From Pedobacter sp. Leaf194 (GTDB lineage: Bacteria > Bacteroidota > Bacteroidia > Sphingobacteriales > Sphingobacteriaceae), in NCBI RefSeq assembly GCF_001423945.1, contig NZ_LMPU01000010.1, forward strand, positions 62,001-126,000: 64,000 nt of DNA, given 5' to 3'. Below the pieces are notes generated by a model. The model searched no databases. It saw only the letters and a list, made by a program, of their open reading frames with translations, and was not told the DNA's origin. Each line of letters starts with the position of its first letter. Position 1 is the first letter of the stretch. Positions 9,167 through 17,611 of the stretch are shown here, in pieces. Made by a program: the position numbers and the translations under genes.

Positions 9167-11563
9167 TTAAAATTTGTAAGATATTGTTGTAACGAACTGA
9201 CGTGGAGGAATTGGGTTCACACTATAATTTTCATGTACAAAATAGTTTAACTCATTAGAGATGTTCGCAACTTTAGCAAGCAGCGAAATCTTTTTCCAGC
9301 TGTAGCCAGCCGAAAAATCGAAGGTTGTAAAAGCGCTTAAAGGAATAATACCTGATGAAGAGTTGTTTTTTGTTGTGTTCCGTCCACCATTTCTATCACC
9401 TGTATAAAAAGCTGATGCGCCAAATTTTAGGCCTTTAACCGCACCATCCTGAAAGGTGTAAAATACTGTTCCATTTGCGGTGTTTTTTGTTGTTCCAACA
9501 ACACGTTCCCCCTCAACAATACCGTTAACAGCCAATGTTGATGTGTATCGCATATAATTATAAGCGTAGCCGGCTATAAAGTTTAACCCAGGCAGCACCA
9601 CTCCCGATACATCAATTTCGATACCATCGCTTGCAGTAGCGCCCGAAAATTCACGTTTTGTTGGATCTGCTAAAGCAGTCTGCGCAAATTTGTCATTTTT
9701 AATTCTGTACACCGTTAAGTTGGCCGAAAGCTTTCCTTTAAAGAAATCGTTTTTGATGCCCGCTTCATATTGGTCGATTATTGATGGCCCCATTGGACCA
9801 TTGGTTGCAATATCGATGCCTGTATTAGAGGTGAAATTGTTAGAGTAGCTCGCATAAATTGAAGTTGATGAAACCGGCTGATAGATCAAACCAAATTTTG
9901 GAGAAAAAGCCTTATCAATTTTATCAGCGGCGCTTCCCTTCGAATCTACACCGCTGGCAAGTGTGTTTATGGTTGTTGTTGGCGTTTTCTGGAACGACCA
10001 CCGAACTCCGGCCAACACCTTAAACTGCTCAGTTAATGATATCAAGTCCTGAACAAAACCACCCATTCTAAATACATTCGCATTTGTATTTGTAAGTAAA
10101 GTGGTGTTGGGCATATTAAAATTACTTGGTTTATCAAAAGATGATGGGTCTAACAGATTTACGCTATCGTAATAGGTAGGCGCAGCGGCAGGCAAAACGT
10201 TTGTTGAAGCAAAGCCACCGGTTTTGGTTTTAGACTGGTCTGCATCAGCACCAACCAAAAGGCTGTTTTTGAATCCTGCCAGTTTAAAATTTCCAGTTAA
10301 ATTTACTTGCTGATTAAAAGTAACCTCCTCAATATCAGAGCGGGTTAACGCCCTGTTCCAAATGCCCGCAGCGTTAGCAGCAGGGCGTTCGGCCGAGAAA
10401 TAGTCTCTGTTATAGGCTTGCACAGCAGCAATAACGTTTAGTTTCCAATCATCATTAAATTTGTGGTTTAATACAGCCTGGGCCGTTGAAGTATTGGTTT
10501 TGTTGTATGCCCAGTTTGTATTAACGAATACATTTCTTGCCAAAGGAGCAAGCGCATTACCAACTGTTCCGATTCCAAAATCTGGGGTAAAATTACTTTT
10601 CAGGTAATCTCCCTGTACAATCAGTTCGGTGTTTTCGCTAATTTTGTATAATAGAGAGGGGTTTACATAAAACCTTTTTGAGCTAACATTATCCCTGTAA
10701 CTCCCTGCTGATTCATAAGTGCCAATTACTCTAAAAGCCACTTTTTTAGAGATAGGACCATATATATCTACTATTGGTTTGTATAAATCGTAGCTACCAA
10801 CACGCATAGAAACTTCAGCACCATATTCAAATTTCGGCTTCTTCGTAACCATGTTTACTACTGCGCCACCACTAACGCCGCCATACAAGATTGCAGCACT
10901 ACCTTTTAAAACCTCAACAGATTCTAAAGTGCTTGCTTCCGGACTTCCGCCAATTGTTGTTCTGGCCCCGTTTTTAAAAACATTATTTGAACCCAGGCTA
11001 TAGCCTCTTGCGTAAAAGTTTTCGCCTACCGAACCTCGGTTAGCGCCCAAAGCCACGCCATTAATGTTTTTCATTACGTCACCTAGCGTATTGGCTTGCT
11101 GATCACGAATAACCTGAGCACCGACAATTTGAACTGCCTGAGGCAAATCAATTGGCGCAATCGCTATCTTTCCTAAATTAACCGGCTTTTTATTTGGTGT
11201 TTTATATCCGTTTATAGAAACCTCATCTAACTGAGAGGCCGATTCTGAAATCGAAAAATTTACGGTGGCAGACTGCCCATCAATAATTGTAACTTCTTGC
11301 TGCATGGCTTTTACTCCAACGGCAGAAATTTTAACGATATATTTTCCGTCAGTTAAATTATTGATTGTAAAGTTACCATTCTGATCGGTTTGAGTGGTTT
11401 TGCCGCCGTTCTTTAAACCAACACTCACATATGGTGCAGCTTTCCCATCGCTGGTTTTTACCTGGCCGCTAATGCCTGCTACTTTGTTTTGGGCTATTAA
11501 GTTTACTGATAAAAGTAGCATTACGATTATCAGATTTGAGATACGGGTAAATTTTTTATTCAT
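9167..11563 (-). CDS. TonB-dependent siderophore receptor with carboxypeptidase-like N-terminal domain
   Basis: A 798-residue outer-membrane receptor. It has a signal peptide (1-24, ending near IAQ), a CarboxypepD_reg-like beta-sandwich (about 30-110, VSGQVKTSDGKAAPYVSV region), a plug domain (about 130-240, with the VEVLKGSAAILYGG signature) and a C-terminal beta-barrel that ends in aromatic TISYKF. The absence of a SusD partner and the plug type point to siderophore or small-chelate import rather than glycan import. It is divergent from ndk across a 274-bp region where I found no convincing Fur-type box. The substrate is not identifiable. Confidence 0.88.
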   Translation of the reverse strand: MNKKFTRISNLIIVMLLLSVNLIAQNKVAGISGQVKTSDGKAAPYVSVGLKNGGKTTQTDQNGNFTINNLTDGKYIVKISAVGVKAMQQEVTIIDGQSATVNFSISESASQLDEVSINGYKTPNKKPVNLGKIAIAPIDLPQAVQIVGAQVIRDQQANTLGDVMKNINGVALGANRGSVGENFYARGYSLGSNNVFKNGARTTIGGSPEASTLESVEVLKGSAAILYGGVSGGAVVNMVTKKPKFEYGAEVSMRVGSYDLYKPIVDIYGPISKKVAFRVIGTYESAGSYRDNVSSKRFYVNPSLLYKISENTELIVQGDYLKSNFTPDFGIGTVGNALAPLARNVFVNTNWAYNKTNTSTAQAVLNHKFNDDWKLNVIAAVQAYNRDYFSAERPAANAAGIWNRALTRSDIEEVTFNQQVNLTGNFKLAGFKNSLLVGADADQSKTKTGGFASTNVLPAAAPTYYDSVNLLDPSSFDKPSNFNMPNTTLLTNTNANVFRMGGFVQDLISLTEQFKVLAGVRWSFQKTPTTTINTLASGVDSKGSAADKIDKAFSPKFGLIYQPVSSTSIYASYSNNFTSNTGIDIATNGPMGPSIIDQYEAGIKNDFFKGKLSANLTVYRIKNDKFAQTALADPTKREFSGATASDGIEIDVSGVVLPGLNFIAGYAYNYMRYTSTLAVNGIVEGERVVGTTKNTANGTVFYTFQDGAVKGLKFGASAFYTGDRNGGRNTTKNNSSSGIIPLSAFTTFDFSAGYSWKKISLLAKVANISNELNYFVHENYSVNPIPPRQFVTTISYKF

Positions 11564-11805
11564 GATTATTTGGATTGATTCTAAACAGCCGCAAAGGTAA
11601 TATCGCCACGGTAATTTCCAAATTTTATTTAGACTTATTTTAAATAGAAAACCATTTTAGTTAAATATCCATCTTAAACTCATCTAAAAGGCTATTTCAG
11701 GAGAAATAAAAAGTTTAAAAAACATCAACCTTAATTTGGCATTGAAATCGCGCTCCATAGATGAGTAAAGATTTAATAAACATTTATCTTTCAGTAATTA
11801 AAATG

Positions 11806-11813
11806 TACTTTTG
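11806..11813 (+). promoter_or_regulatory. -7 box of the ndk promoter
   Basis: TACTTTTG matches the Bacteroidota -7 consensus TAnnTTTG and lies 24 bp before the ndk start codon. No clear TTG -33 box is visible at the usual spacing. Confidence 0.6.
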
Positions 11814-11837
11814 CAAAAAATTTGATATTAAAGCACA

Positions 11838-12257
11838 ATGAGCACTAACAGAACTTTTACCATGATTAAGCCAGATGCGGTTGCAAACGGCCATATTGGA
11901 TCAATCTTAAACGACATCACAAATGCAGGATTTAAAATCGTTGCATTGAAATATACTAAGCTAACTGATGAAACTGCTGGTCAGTTTTACGCAGTACATG
12001 CAGAACGTCCTTTTTACAAAGATTTAGTAAGCTTCATGTCGTCAGGACCGATTGTTGCGGCAATTTTGGAGAAAGACAATGCGATTGAAGATTTCAGAAA
12101 GCTAATCGGTGCAACAAATCCGGCTGAAGCTGCAGAAGGTACAATCCGCCAGAAATATGCGAAATCTATCGATGCGAATGCAGTACATGGTTCAGATTCA
12201 GACGAAAATGCTGAAATCGAAGGAAATTTCTTTTTCAAAGCTGACGAACGTTTCTAA
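11838..12257 (+). CDS. ndk: Nucleoside diphosphate kinase
   Basis: A 139-residue cytoplasmic enzyme that moves the gamma-phosphate of ATP to other nucleoside diphosphates. It begins [11 protein letters not shown] and carries the phospho-histidine at His117 in NAVHGSDS, followed by the C-terminal [11 protein letters not shown] block. Length is typical of bacterial Ndk. A -7 promoter box lies 24 bp upstream and an intrinsic terminator immediately downstream, so it is probably transcribed alone. Confidence 0.97.
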   Translation: MSTNRTFTMIKPDAVANGHIGSILNDITNAGFKIVALKYTKLTDETAGQFYAVHAERPFYKDLVSFMSSGPIVAAILEKDNAIEDFRKLIGATNPAEAAEGTIRQKYAKSIDANAVHGSDSDENAEIEGNFFFKADERF

Positions 12258-12278
12258 AAAACGGTTTAAATAGAATTT

Positions 12279-12310
12279 AAAACCTCGATTAGTCGGGGTT
12301 TTATTGTTTT
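12279..12310 (+). terminator. Terminator after ndk
   Basis: Stem AAAACCTCG / CGGGGTTTT (9 bp including one G-T pair) with a 6-base loop and a T-rich tail, 21 bp after the ndk stop. Confidence 0.85.
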
Positions 12311-12388
12311 ATAAGTTTTGTATCTTTCGCCCCATAAATAATAACAAATCGTTTTCCTCCGTTAGGAAACAACAATAAAAACACACAA

Positions 12389-13117
12389 ATGAAAAAAACT
12401 ATCGTAACAATATTTGCTTTAGGCATTGCTTTTAACTCTATTGCGCAGACAAAAAAGCCTGTTGCAAAAAAGCCAGTTACCGCGACTAAGACAACCGCAG
12501 CACCTTTAGCATTAAAATCCAGTTTAGATTCTGTTAGCTATGCGTTCGGTTCATCTATTGGGGCCAGCCTAAAAACAACCGGACTTTCTACCATGAATTA
12601 CGAGGTATTATTGAAAGGCCTTAAGGATGCATTTACAGGCGGCAAAGTAATTTTAAATCAACAACAGGCACAACAATGCATTAATGATGCACTTACCAAC
12701 GCTAATAAAGGCAAGTTTACCGGAAACATCACCGAAGGGAAATCTTTTTTAGCGCAAAATGGCAAACGTGCCGGCGTAAAAACGACTGCTAGTGGCCTGC
12801 AGTATGAGGTTTTAACAGTGGGAACAGGTGCTAAACCGACATCAGTATCTGATTCTGTATTGGTTCATTATAAAGGAACGTTACTAAACGGAAAGCAGTT
12901 TGATAGCTCGTATGATCGTGGCGAGCCCATTACTTTTACTTTAAACCAGGTTATAAAAGGGTGGACAGAAGGCGTACAACTGATGAACGCAGGATCTAAG
13001 TATAAGTTATTTGTGCCTTACGATTTAGCCTACGGTGAGCGGGGTTACGGACCAGACATACCGCCCTACAGTACATTAATTTTCGAAATCGAGCTTTTAA
13101 AAGTTAACGGTAAATAA
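12389..13117 (+). CDS. FKBP-type peptidyl-prolyl isomerase, exported (FkpA/Mip-like)
   Basis: A 242-residue protein with a signal peptide (cleavage near SIAQ-T), a Lys/Pro/Ala/Thr-rich linker (about 22-42), an FKBP N-terminal helical dimerisation-type domain (about 45-125, SVSYAFGSSIGASLK onward) and a C-terminal FKBP catalytic domain (about 140-240: VHYKGTLLNGKQFDSSYDRG, IKGWTEGVQLM, LAYGERGYG). All the usual active-site aromatic positions appear present, unlike the first domain of the 331-residue FKBP in this window. It should work as a periplasmic proline isomerase and chaperone. A TATCTTTC sequence at 12321 is a possible imperfect -7 box. Confidence 0.92.
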   Translation: MKKTIVTIFALGIAFNSIAQTKKPVAKKPVTATKTTAAPLALKSSLDSVSYAFGSSIGASLKTTGLSTMNYEVLLKGLKDAFTGGKVILNQQQAQQCINDALTNANKGKFTGNITEGKSFLAQNGKRAGVKTTASGLQYEVLTVGTGAKPTSVSDSVLVHYKGTLLNGKQFDSSYDRGEPITFTLNQVIKGWTEGVQLMNAGSKYKLFVPYDLAYGERGYGPDIPPYSTLIFEIELLKVNGK

Positions 13118-13172
13118 TAAATTGTAAAACATTATTTCTTATTAAGATGTTAGATATATCAAAATTAACATC

Positions 13173-13346
13173 ATGAAAAGAACATTCCCTTTAGTACTGA
13201 TTGCATTTTTATGCACCACCTTAAGCAGTTGCGAACTTGTAGAAGGTATATTTAAAGCCGGCGTTTGGTCTGGAATTATAGTCGTAGTAATCGTAGTTGC
13301 GGTAATAATCTGGATATTATCCAAGGTATTTGGTGGTAAAGGATAA
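13173..13346 (+). CDS. Small lipoprotein with one transmembrane helix
   Basis: A 57-residue frame that starts ATG and ends TAA. It reads as a lipoprotein signal (LSSC, Cys20), a short ELVEGIFKAGVW segment, and a strongly hydrophobic helix (about 35-50, GIIVVVIVVAVIIW), ending SKVFGGKG. It would be lipid-anchored and also membrane-spanning. It sits 55 bp after the FKBP gene and before a strong two-way terminator, so it has its own 3' end. I recall similar tiny proteins in many Bacteroidota, often mislabelled phosphatidate cytidylyltransferase; there is no such domain here. Function unknown. Confidence 0.75.
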   Translation: MKRTFPLVLIAFLCTTLSSCELVEGIFKAGVWSGIIVVVIVVAVIIWILSKVFGGKG

Positions 13347-13374
13347 TTATAAATTACTTTAAGTATTAATTTTA

Positions 13375-13407
13375 AAAAAAGCTGAAGACGAAAACTTCAG
13401 CTTTTTT
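13375..13407. terminator. Two-way terminator between the small lipoprotein and the DUF721 gene
   Basis: AAAAAAGCTGAAG and CTTCAGCTTTTTT pair over 13 bp with a 7-base loop. The A-run and T-run make it usable from both strands, and it lies between two convergent genes. Confidence 0.88.
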
Positions 13408-13409
13408 GT

Positions 13410-13700
13410 TTACAAAAAAATCATTTCTGTTATCACTTCACTGCCGGCATGCGCATTTAGTTTCTGAATTATGCCCTGCCTTACCAATACGAGTTCATTT
13501 TTTATTACCGAAGATTCAATACGTATAAAAAGCTTTTTATCGTGGATATAAATTTGCTTTGTGCGGTTCGCTATTGCCGTACCCATAATTTCGGGCCATA
13601 TGGCGAGGATGGAGGTCTCATCGAATTTACGGCGCAACCTGTACACATCAAGCATTTTGCCGATGGCATCTTTAAGGGTAACATCATTGGGTTTACGCAT
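13410..13700 (-). CDS. DUF721 protein (DciA-like)
   Basis: A 96-residue cytoplasmic protein of the DUF721 family. It has the N-terminal LKDAIGKMLDVYRLRRKFDE block, a central IWPEIMGTAIANRTKQIYI motif and a C-terminal beta/alpha part. DciA, a member of this family, helps load the replicative helicase in bacteria that lack DnaC. Its start overlaps the end of recF by 8 bp, so the two are translationally coupled in one operon, which supports a replication or repair role. The helicase-loader function is inferred from family and context. Confidence 0.85.
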   Translation of the reverse strand: MRKPNDVTLKDAIGKMLDVYRLRRKFDETSILAIWPEIMGTAIANRTKQIYIHDKKLFIRIESSVIKNELVLVRQGIIQKLNAHAGSEVITEMIFL

Positions 13701-14796
13701 GCTTTATATGTCCGTTTTCTACTTCAAACAAAGTTACATCAACTTCTATCTTCTTAAAAATTGATTTAACCCGTTCGATTCCTGTATCAGTAATAAATAT
13801 TTGTCCGAAATCGTGATGAGAAACCATTTGCATAAGTTTCTGCACGCGACTATCATCTAGCTTGTCGAAAATATCATCCAACAACAATAATGGTTTAAAG
13901 CCTTTATTTTTAGCGAGATAGGCATATTGAGCCAGTTTTAACGCAATTAAAAATGACTTTTGCTGGCCTTGGGAGCCAAATTTTTTCAAAGCCATTCCAC
14001 TTATTATAAAAGCAAGCTCATCTTTATGAACTCCAGTTGTTGTACGCTCTAAAACGCGGTCCTTTTCAACAGATTTCTGCAACAACTCATCAAAAGGAGT
14101 TTCATTTAGCTGCGATAGATAAGACAGTTCAACGGTTTCCTTGTTATCAGTAAGGTAGCTATAATACTCGTTAAATAAAGGGATAAACTCATTCATAAAG
14201 GCCTTACGAATGGCAAAAATCTTCTTACCGGCGTTAATCAATTGTTCATCGAGTATTTGAAGCAACGTAGCGTCGTACCTTTTAGTAAGGGCAATTTGTT
14301 TTAGCAACGCATTTCTGTTTGCCAGCACGCGGTTATAAGCTATTAACTGGTCGAGGTAATGTGAATCAGTCTGCGAAATCACGTTATCAATAAACTTTCT
14401 TCGCTCCTCGCTTCCCTCCATAATCAGGTTTACATCATAGGGCGAAACCATTACAACAGGAAACAGTCCAATATGATCGGCAAGTTTATCGTATTCTTTT
14501 TTGTTGCGCTTAAATTGTTTTTTCTGATTTCTTTTTACGCCACAGCTAATTTTTTCATTTTTCAAATTCCGGTTAAAATCGCCCTGAATCATAAAAATGT
14601 CTTCGCCGGTTTTAATTTGCTGCCCGTCAATCGGGTTAAAATAACTTTTACACAAACAAAGGTAATGTATGGCATCGAGCATATTCGTTTTTCCTGAGCC
14701 GTTATTGCCTGTAAAAACGTTTACGGTATCAGAGAAGCTGATTGCTGCATCGCCATAGTTTTTGAAATTAAGAAGGGTAATGTTCTTCAACCACAT
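13693..14796 (-). CDS. recF: DNA replication/repair protein RecF
   Basis: A 367-residue SMC-like ATPase with Walker A GNNGSGKT (30-37), a central coiled region, the signature-type FGSQGQQKSFLIALKLAQ and Walker B LLLLDDIFDKLDD. It loads RecA at gapped DNA together with RecO and RecR. Length is typical. It is followed with an 8-bp overlap by the DUF721 gene and is divergent from the gene at 14840, 43 bp away. Confidence 0.95.
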   Translation of the reverse strand: MWLKNITLLNFKNYGDAAISFSDTVNVFTGNNGSGKTNMLDAIHYLCLCKSYFNPIDGQQIKTGEDIFMIQGDFNRNLKNEKISCGVKRNQKKQFKRNKKEYDKLADHIGLFPVVMVSPYDVNLIMEGSEERRKFIDNVISQTDSHYLDQLIAYNRVLANRNALLKQIALTKRYDATLLQILDEQLINAGKKIFAIRKAFMNEFIPLFNEYYSYLTDNKETVELSYLSQLNETPFDELLQKSVEKDRVLERTTTGVHKDELAFIISGMALKKFGSQGQQKSFLIALKLAQYAYLAKNKGFKPLLLLDDIFDKLDDSRVQKLMQMVSHHDFGQIFITDTGIERVKSIFKKIEVDVTLFEVENGHIKHA

Positions 14797-14839
14797 AATT
14801 ATGCCGCAATTTACCTAATTTTTACCCTTCAAATGTTCA

Positions 14840-15289
14840 ATGTTAAAAATTAAAGCTTACATTCATCGCAAGTATAAATATATGGTAGCACAAAAAATGT
14901 TAGAAGGAAATGTCCTTTGGTCTTACGATTACGAACTTAACAACGAGAAAAATTTTGGTTGGATAAAAAGGTTTGCGGGCATGTTTTCTTTTTTAAAGCC
15001 GTTGCATAATCACGAGGGCAATATTTTACTTGCATCCAACGGCTTATTTATCACAGGCGATGAGCATTTAGAATTGCCGCTTTCAAACATTGAGGAAGTT
15101 TACATGGGTTTCGACGAACTTTTTCCAGCTTCGTCAGTAAAAAATCTGGGCATGTTCTGGCAACCAATTAGGATTAAATCATTTATAAACCACTCCGAAA
15201 GCCAAACGGTTTATCTGGTGATAAATCATACCGGCTTTTTTAGCGACAACAAAACGTGGTTCAATACCCTAATTAGTTTATTGCGTTGA
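14840..15289 (+). CDS. Conserved hypothetical protein
   Basis: A 149-residue soluble protein with no signal peptide and no family that I recognise. It has a basic N-terminus (HRKYKYMVAQKML), then several alternating hydrophobic stretches that suggest a beta-rich fold of pleckstrin-like size (GNILLASNGLFITG, LELPLSNIEEVYMGF, TVYLVINHTGFF). Codon use is like its neighbours. It starts 43 bp from divergent recF and is followed by a promoter for the TPR gene, so it is probably a single-gene unit. Function unknown. Confidence 0.7.
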   Translation: MLKIKAYIHRKYKYMVAQKMLEGNVLWSYDYELNNEKNFGWIKRFAGMFSFLKPLHNHEGNILLASNGLFITGDEHLELPLSNIEEVYMGFDELFPASSVKNLGMFWQPIRIKSFINHSESQTVYLVINHTGFFSDNKTWFNTLISLLR

Positions 15290-15356
15290 TAATTTAAAAC
15301 TTGAAAATTTCTGCCCCTAAATAACTATTGTTTAATTAAATACTTGAAAATAAAGG

Positions 15357-15386
15357 TTGATACTTTGATTGAAAAACGTATTTTTG
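15357..15386 (+). promoter_or_regulatory. Promoter of the TPR gene
   Basis: TTG at 15357-15359, a 19-bp spacer and TATTTTTG at 15379-15386 match the Bacteroidota -33/-7 consensus. The start codon lies 24 bp downstream. Confidence 0.75.
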
Positions 15387-15409
15387 CAATCTTAATTTTT
15401 TAAACAAAC

Positions 15410-16075
15410 ATGTCTACAACAGATAACCAGACAACTCAACCTATTAGAAAAGGTTCTTTTTTACAGGAAAATAATAAAAGCCTGTTATTTATAGCAGGAG
15501 CTGTAATCGTTTTAATTGGTGTTTATATTTGGTACCAAAACGTATATTTAAAAGATCGTGCACAGGAAGCTGCGAGCAAAATGTTCAAAGCCGAGCAATT
15601 AATTGGTGTTGATTCTTTATCGAACAAAGCAATTAAAGGCGAAGGTGGTTATCCGGGATTAGAGCAAATTGCTAAAGATTACGATAATACAAAATCAGCA
15701 AATTTAGCAAACCTTTATTTAGGAGGCATTTATTTACGCAAAGGCGAATACAAACAAGCAATTGATGCTTTGAGTAAGTACAGCGCTACTGGCAGTCCGG
15801 TTGCAGACCCTTTAGCTTTAGGTTTATTGGGCGATGCTTACAGTGAATTAAAAGATTATAAACAGGCTGTTACTTATTATAAGAAGGCTGCTGATAAATC
15901 GAGCAAATTTACATCTCCTATGTTTTTAAAGAAATTAGGTTTAGTGAACGAAAACCTGAAAGATTTTAAAGGTGCTGTAGAAGCTTATACTAAAATTAAA
16001 ACGCAGTACCCGGAAAGCCAGGAAGCACAATTAGTTGATGCTTATATCGCAAGAGCTCAGGAACAGGTTAAGTAA
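15410..16075 (+). CDS. Membrane-anchored tetratricopeptide repeat protein
   Basis: A 221-residue protein with a cytoplasmic N-tail, one transmembrane helix (about 24-44, SLLFIAGAVIVLIGVYIWY) and a periplasmic TPR region. At least three TPR-like helix pairs are visible (ANLYLGGIYLRKGEYKQAIDAL, ALGLLGDAYSELKDYKQAVTYY and FLKKLGLVNENLKDFKGAVEAY regions). The layout resembles YfgM, an ancillary subunit that scaffolds chaperones at the Sec translocon. It has a consensus promoter upstream and a strong terminator downstream, and so looks monocistronic. Confidence 0.85.
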   Translation: MSTTDNQTTQPIRKGSFLQENNKSLLFIAGAVIVLIGVYIWYQNVYLKDRAQEAASKMFKAEQLIGVDSLSNKAIKGEGGYPGLEQIAKDYDNTKSANLANLYLGGIYLRKGEYKQAIDALSKYSATGSPVADPLALGLLGDAYSELKDYKQAVTYYKKAADKSSKFTSPMFLKKLGLVNENLKDFKGAVEAYTKIKTQYPESQEAQLVDAYIARAQEQVK

Positions 16076-16096
16076 TCATTAACTAACATAATATAA

Positions 16097-16125
16097 AAGA
16101 CCTTCAAATGAAGGTCTTTTTTTTT
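16097..16125 (+). terminator. Terminator after the TPR gene
   Basis: AAGACCTTC / GAAGGTCTT (9 bp), AAAT loop, followed by TTTTTTT, 21 bp after the stop. Confidence 0.92.
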
Positions 16126-16245
16126 GTAGTCATTTTTGCAAAAAACACGCTTCGCTAACGTAGCATCTTAGTCTCTGCCGGGACAGTTGCCTACCTGTGG
16201 GCGAAAGGTTCCATCACGCTTGTGACGAACGTCATGAGCAGGACA

Positions 16246-16806
16246 CTATTTGTTAAAAGCAGTCATGGTTTGCGCAGGGCCAACCGTTACAAAACTTTTT
16301 ACCAATTCGACGCTTTTATCTATCAGCGCAGGCAATTCTAATTGCTCTTTCTTATCAAATAAACCTAAAACAAAGTCAACTTGCCTGCCTTTAGGGTAAT
16401 CGCTGCCAATGCCAAAGCGCAAACGGGCATAATTTCGTCCGCCGCAAACTTCTTCGATACTTTTTAAACCATTGTGGCCTGCAGAACTTCCCTGAAGTTT
16501 TAAGCGAAGTTTACCCAGCGGCAAAGCCAGATCATCTACAATCACCAAAACATTTTCCGGTGCAATTTTAAGTTCTTTCATCCAATAGTTTACCGCTTTT
16601 CCACTCAGGTTCATAAAAGTGGTTGGCTTAATTACATGGAGCTTTTTGCCTTTAAAACCTACCTCCGCATAATAAGCCAGGCGAATGTTTTCGAAACTTC
16701 CGCCTAAACCTTTAACCAGCTCATCGGCAATATCAAAGCCAATATTATGGCGTGTATGCGCATAATCCGGACCAATATTACCCAAACCAACTATTAAATA
16801 TTTCAT
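16246..16806 (-). CDS. pth: Peptidyl-tRNA hydrolase
   Basis: A 186-residue enzyme that frees tRNA from prematurely released peptidyl-tRNA. The N-terminal YLIVGLGNIGPDYAHTRHN contains the catalytic His20 and the conserved Asn10; KPTTFMNLSG and VIVDDLALPLGKLRL follow, with GHNGLKSI further on. It is of normal length and cytoplasmic. It sits 148 bp downstream of rplY on the same strand with rplY's terminator in between, a common pairing in bacteria. Confidence 0.96.
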   Translation of the reverse strand: MKYLIVGLGNIGPDYAHTRHNIGFDIADELVKGLGGSFENIRLAYYAEVGFKGKKLHVIKPTTFMNLSGKAVNYWMKELKIAPENVLVIVDDLALPLGKLRLKLQGSSAGHNGLKSIEEVCGGRNYARLRFGIGSDYPKGRQVDFVLGLFDKKEQLELPALIDKSVELVKSFVTVGPAQTMTAFNK

Positions 16807-16897
16807 AGCTGCAAATGTAAAGGCTTAAAGCGAAAAGACCAACAAGGAAGAAGTAATAAGGGGAAAATCAACAAAGATAAAGGCTAATCAAAAAAAA

Positions 16898-16920
16898 AGC
16901 GGTGCAATAAATGCACCGCT
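16898..16920 (-). terminator. Terminator after rplY
   Basis: AGCGGTGCA / TGCACCGCT (9 bp, 5-base loop), followed on the minus strand by a run of eight T. Confidence 0.92.
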
Positions 16921-16954
16921 TAATTCTGTAATCAGAAAATCTTCCAGATTCTGA

Positions 16955-17539
16955 TTATTTTTTACCTTTAGCAGCTTCAGTTTCTGCTTGTTTTAATGCT
17001 CTAGACATTGCAACTGAAACGATTGTATCTTCAGGTGTGTTAGTGATAGCATATTTGTTGCCTTGTAAATCGCGAACACGGAATAAGCTACCAACTTCTA
17101 ATTTTTCTAAACTTACTTCAACGTTTTGAGGCATATCAGCAGGTAAAGCTTTAACACGAAGTTTACGTAATTTTTGGATTAACTTACCACCCATTTTAAC
17201 GCCTGGAGAAGTTCCTGTTAATTTTACAGGGATTTCCATTACGATTTCCTTTTCATCAAATAACTGAAGAAAATCGATGTGCATTAATACATCGGTAAGT
17301 GGATGAAACTGAGTGTCTTTTACGATAGCTTTAGTTTTAGCACCGTTAACATCAATCTCTACAAAGTTCACTTCCGGGGTATAAATAACATCTCTTAAAT
17401 CAGCAATAACCACAGCTAAGTGTTGTTGCTCTTTTCCACCATACAATACCGCCGGAACTTTACCTTCGTAACGAAGTTCCTTGGCATCGCGTTTCCCTAC
17501 GTTCTCTCTTGGAGAACCGCTAATTGCGATTGTTTTCAT
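16955..17539 (-). CDS. rplY: 50S ribosomal protein L25 (long Ctc form)
   Basis: A 194-residue two-domain L25, the general stress protein Ctc type. The N-terminal 5S-rRNA-binding domain (about 1-90, beginning KTIAISGSPRENVGKRDAKE) is followed by a beta-rich C-terminal domain (about 95-180, IVMEIPVKLTGTSPGVKMGG region) and a Lys-rich tail. It is part of the large ribosomal subunit. It lies 72 bp after prs on the same strand; prs-rplY-pth is a classic bacterial order. Confidence 0.95.
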   Translation of the reverse strand: MKTIAISGSPRENVGKRDAKELRYEGKVPAVLYGGKEQQHLAVVIADLRDVIYTPEVNFVEIDVNGAKTKAIVKDTQFHPLTDVLMHIDFLQLFDEKEIVMEIPVKLTGTSPGVKMGGKLIQKLRKLRVKALPADMPQNVEVSLEKLEVGSLFRVRDLQGNKYAITNTPEDTIVSVAMSRALKQAETEAAKGKK

Positions 17540-17611
17540 TTTATTTATATTTATTTATTAAAATTCTTTTTGAGTCTGCCGCTAAATCGTAAAACGAATA
17601 ACGATCAACGT

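Noticed and set aside
16126..16245. Small RNA or REP element between the TPR gene and pth
   Set aside because: A short TCAC-GTGA hairpin is present, but no promoter, terminator or repeated partner.
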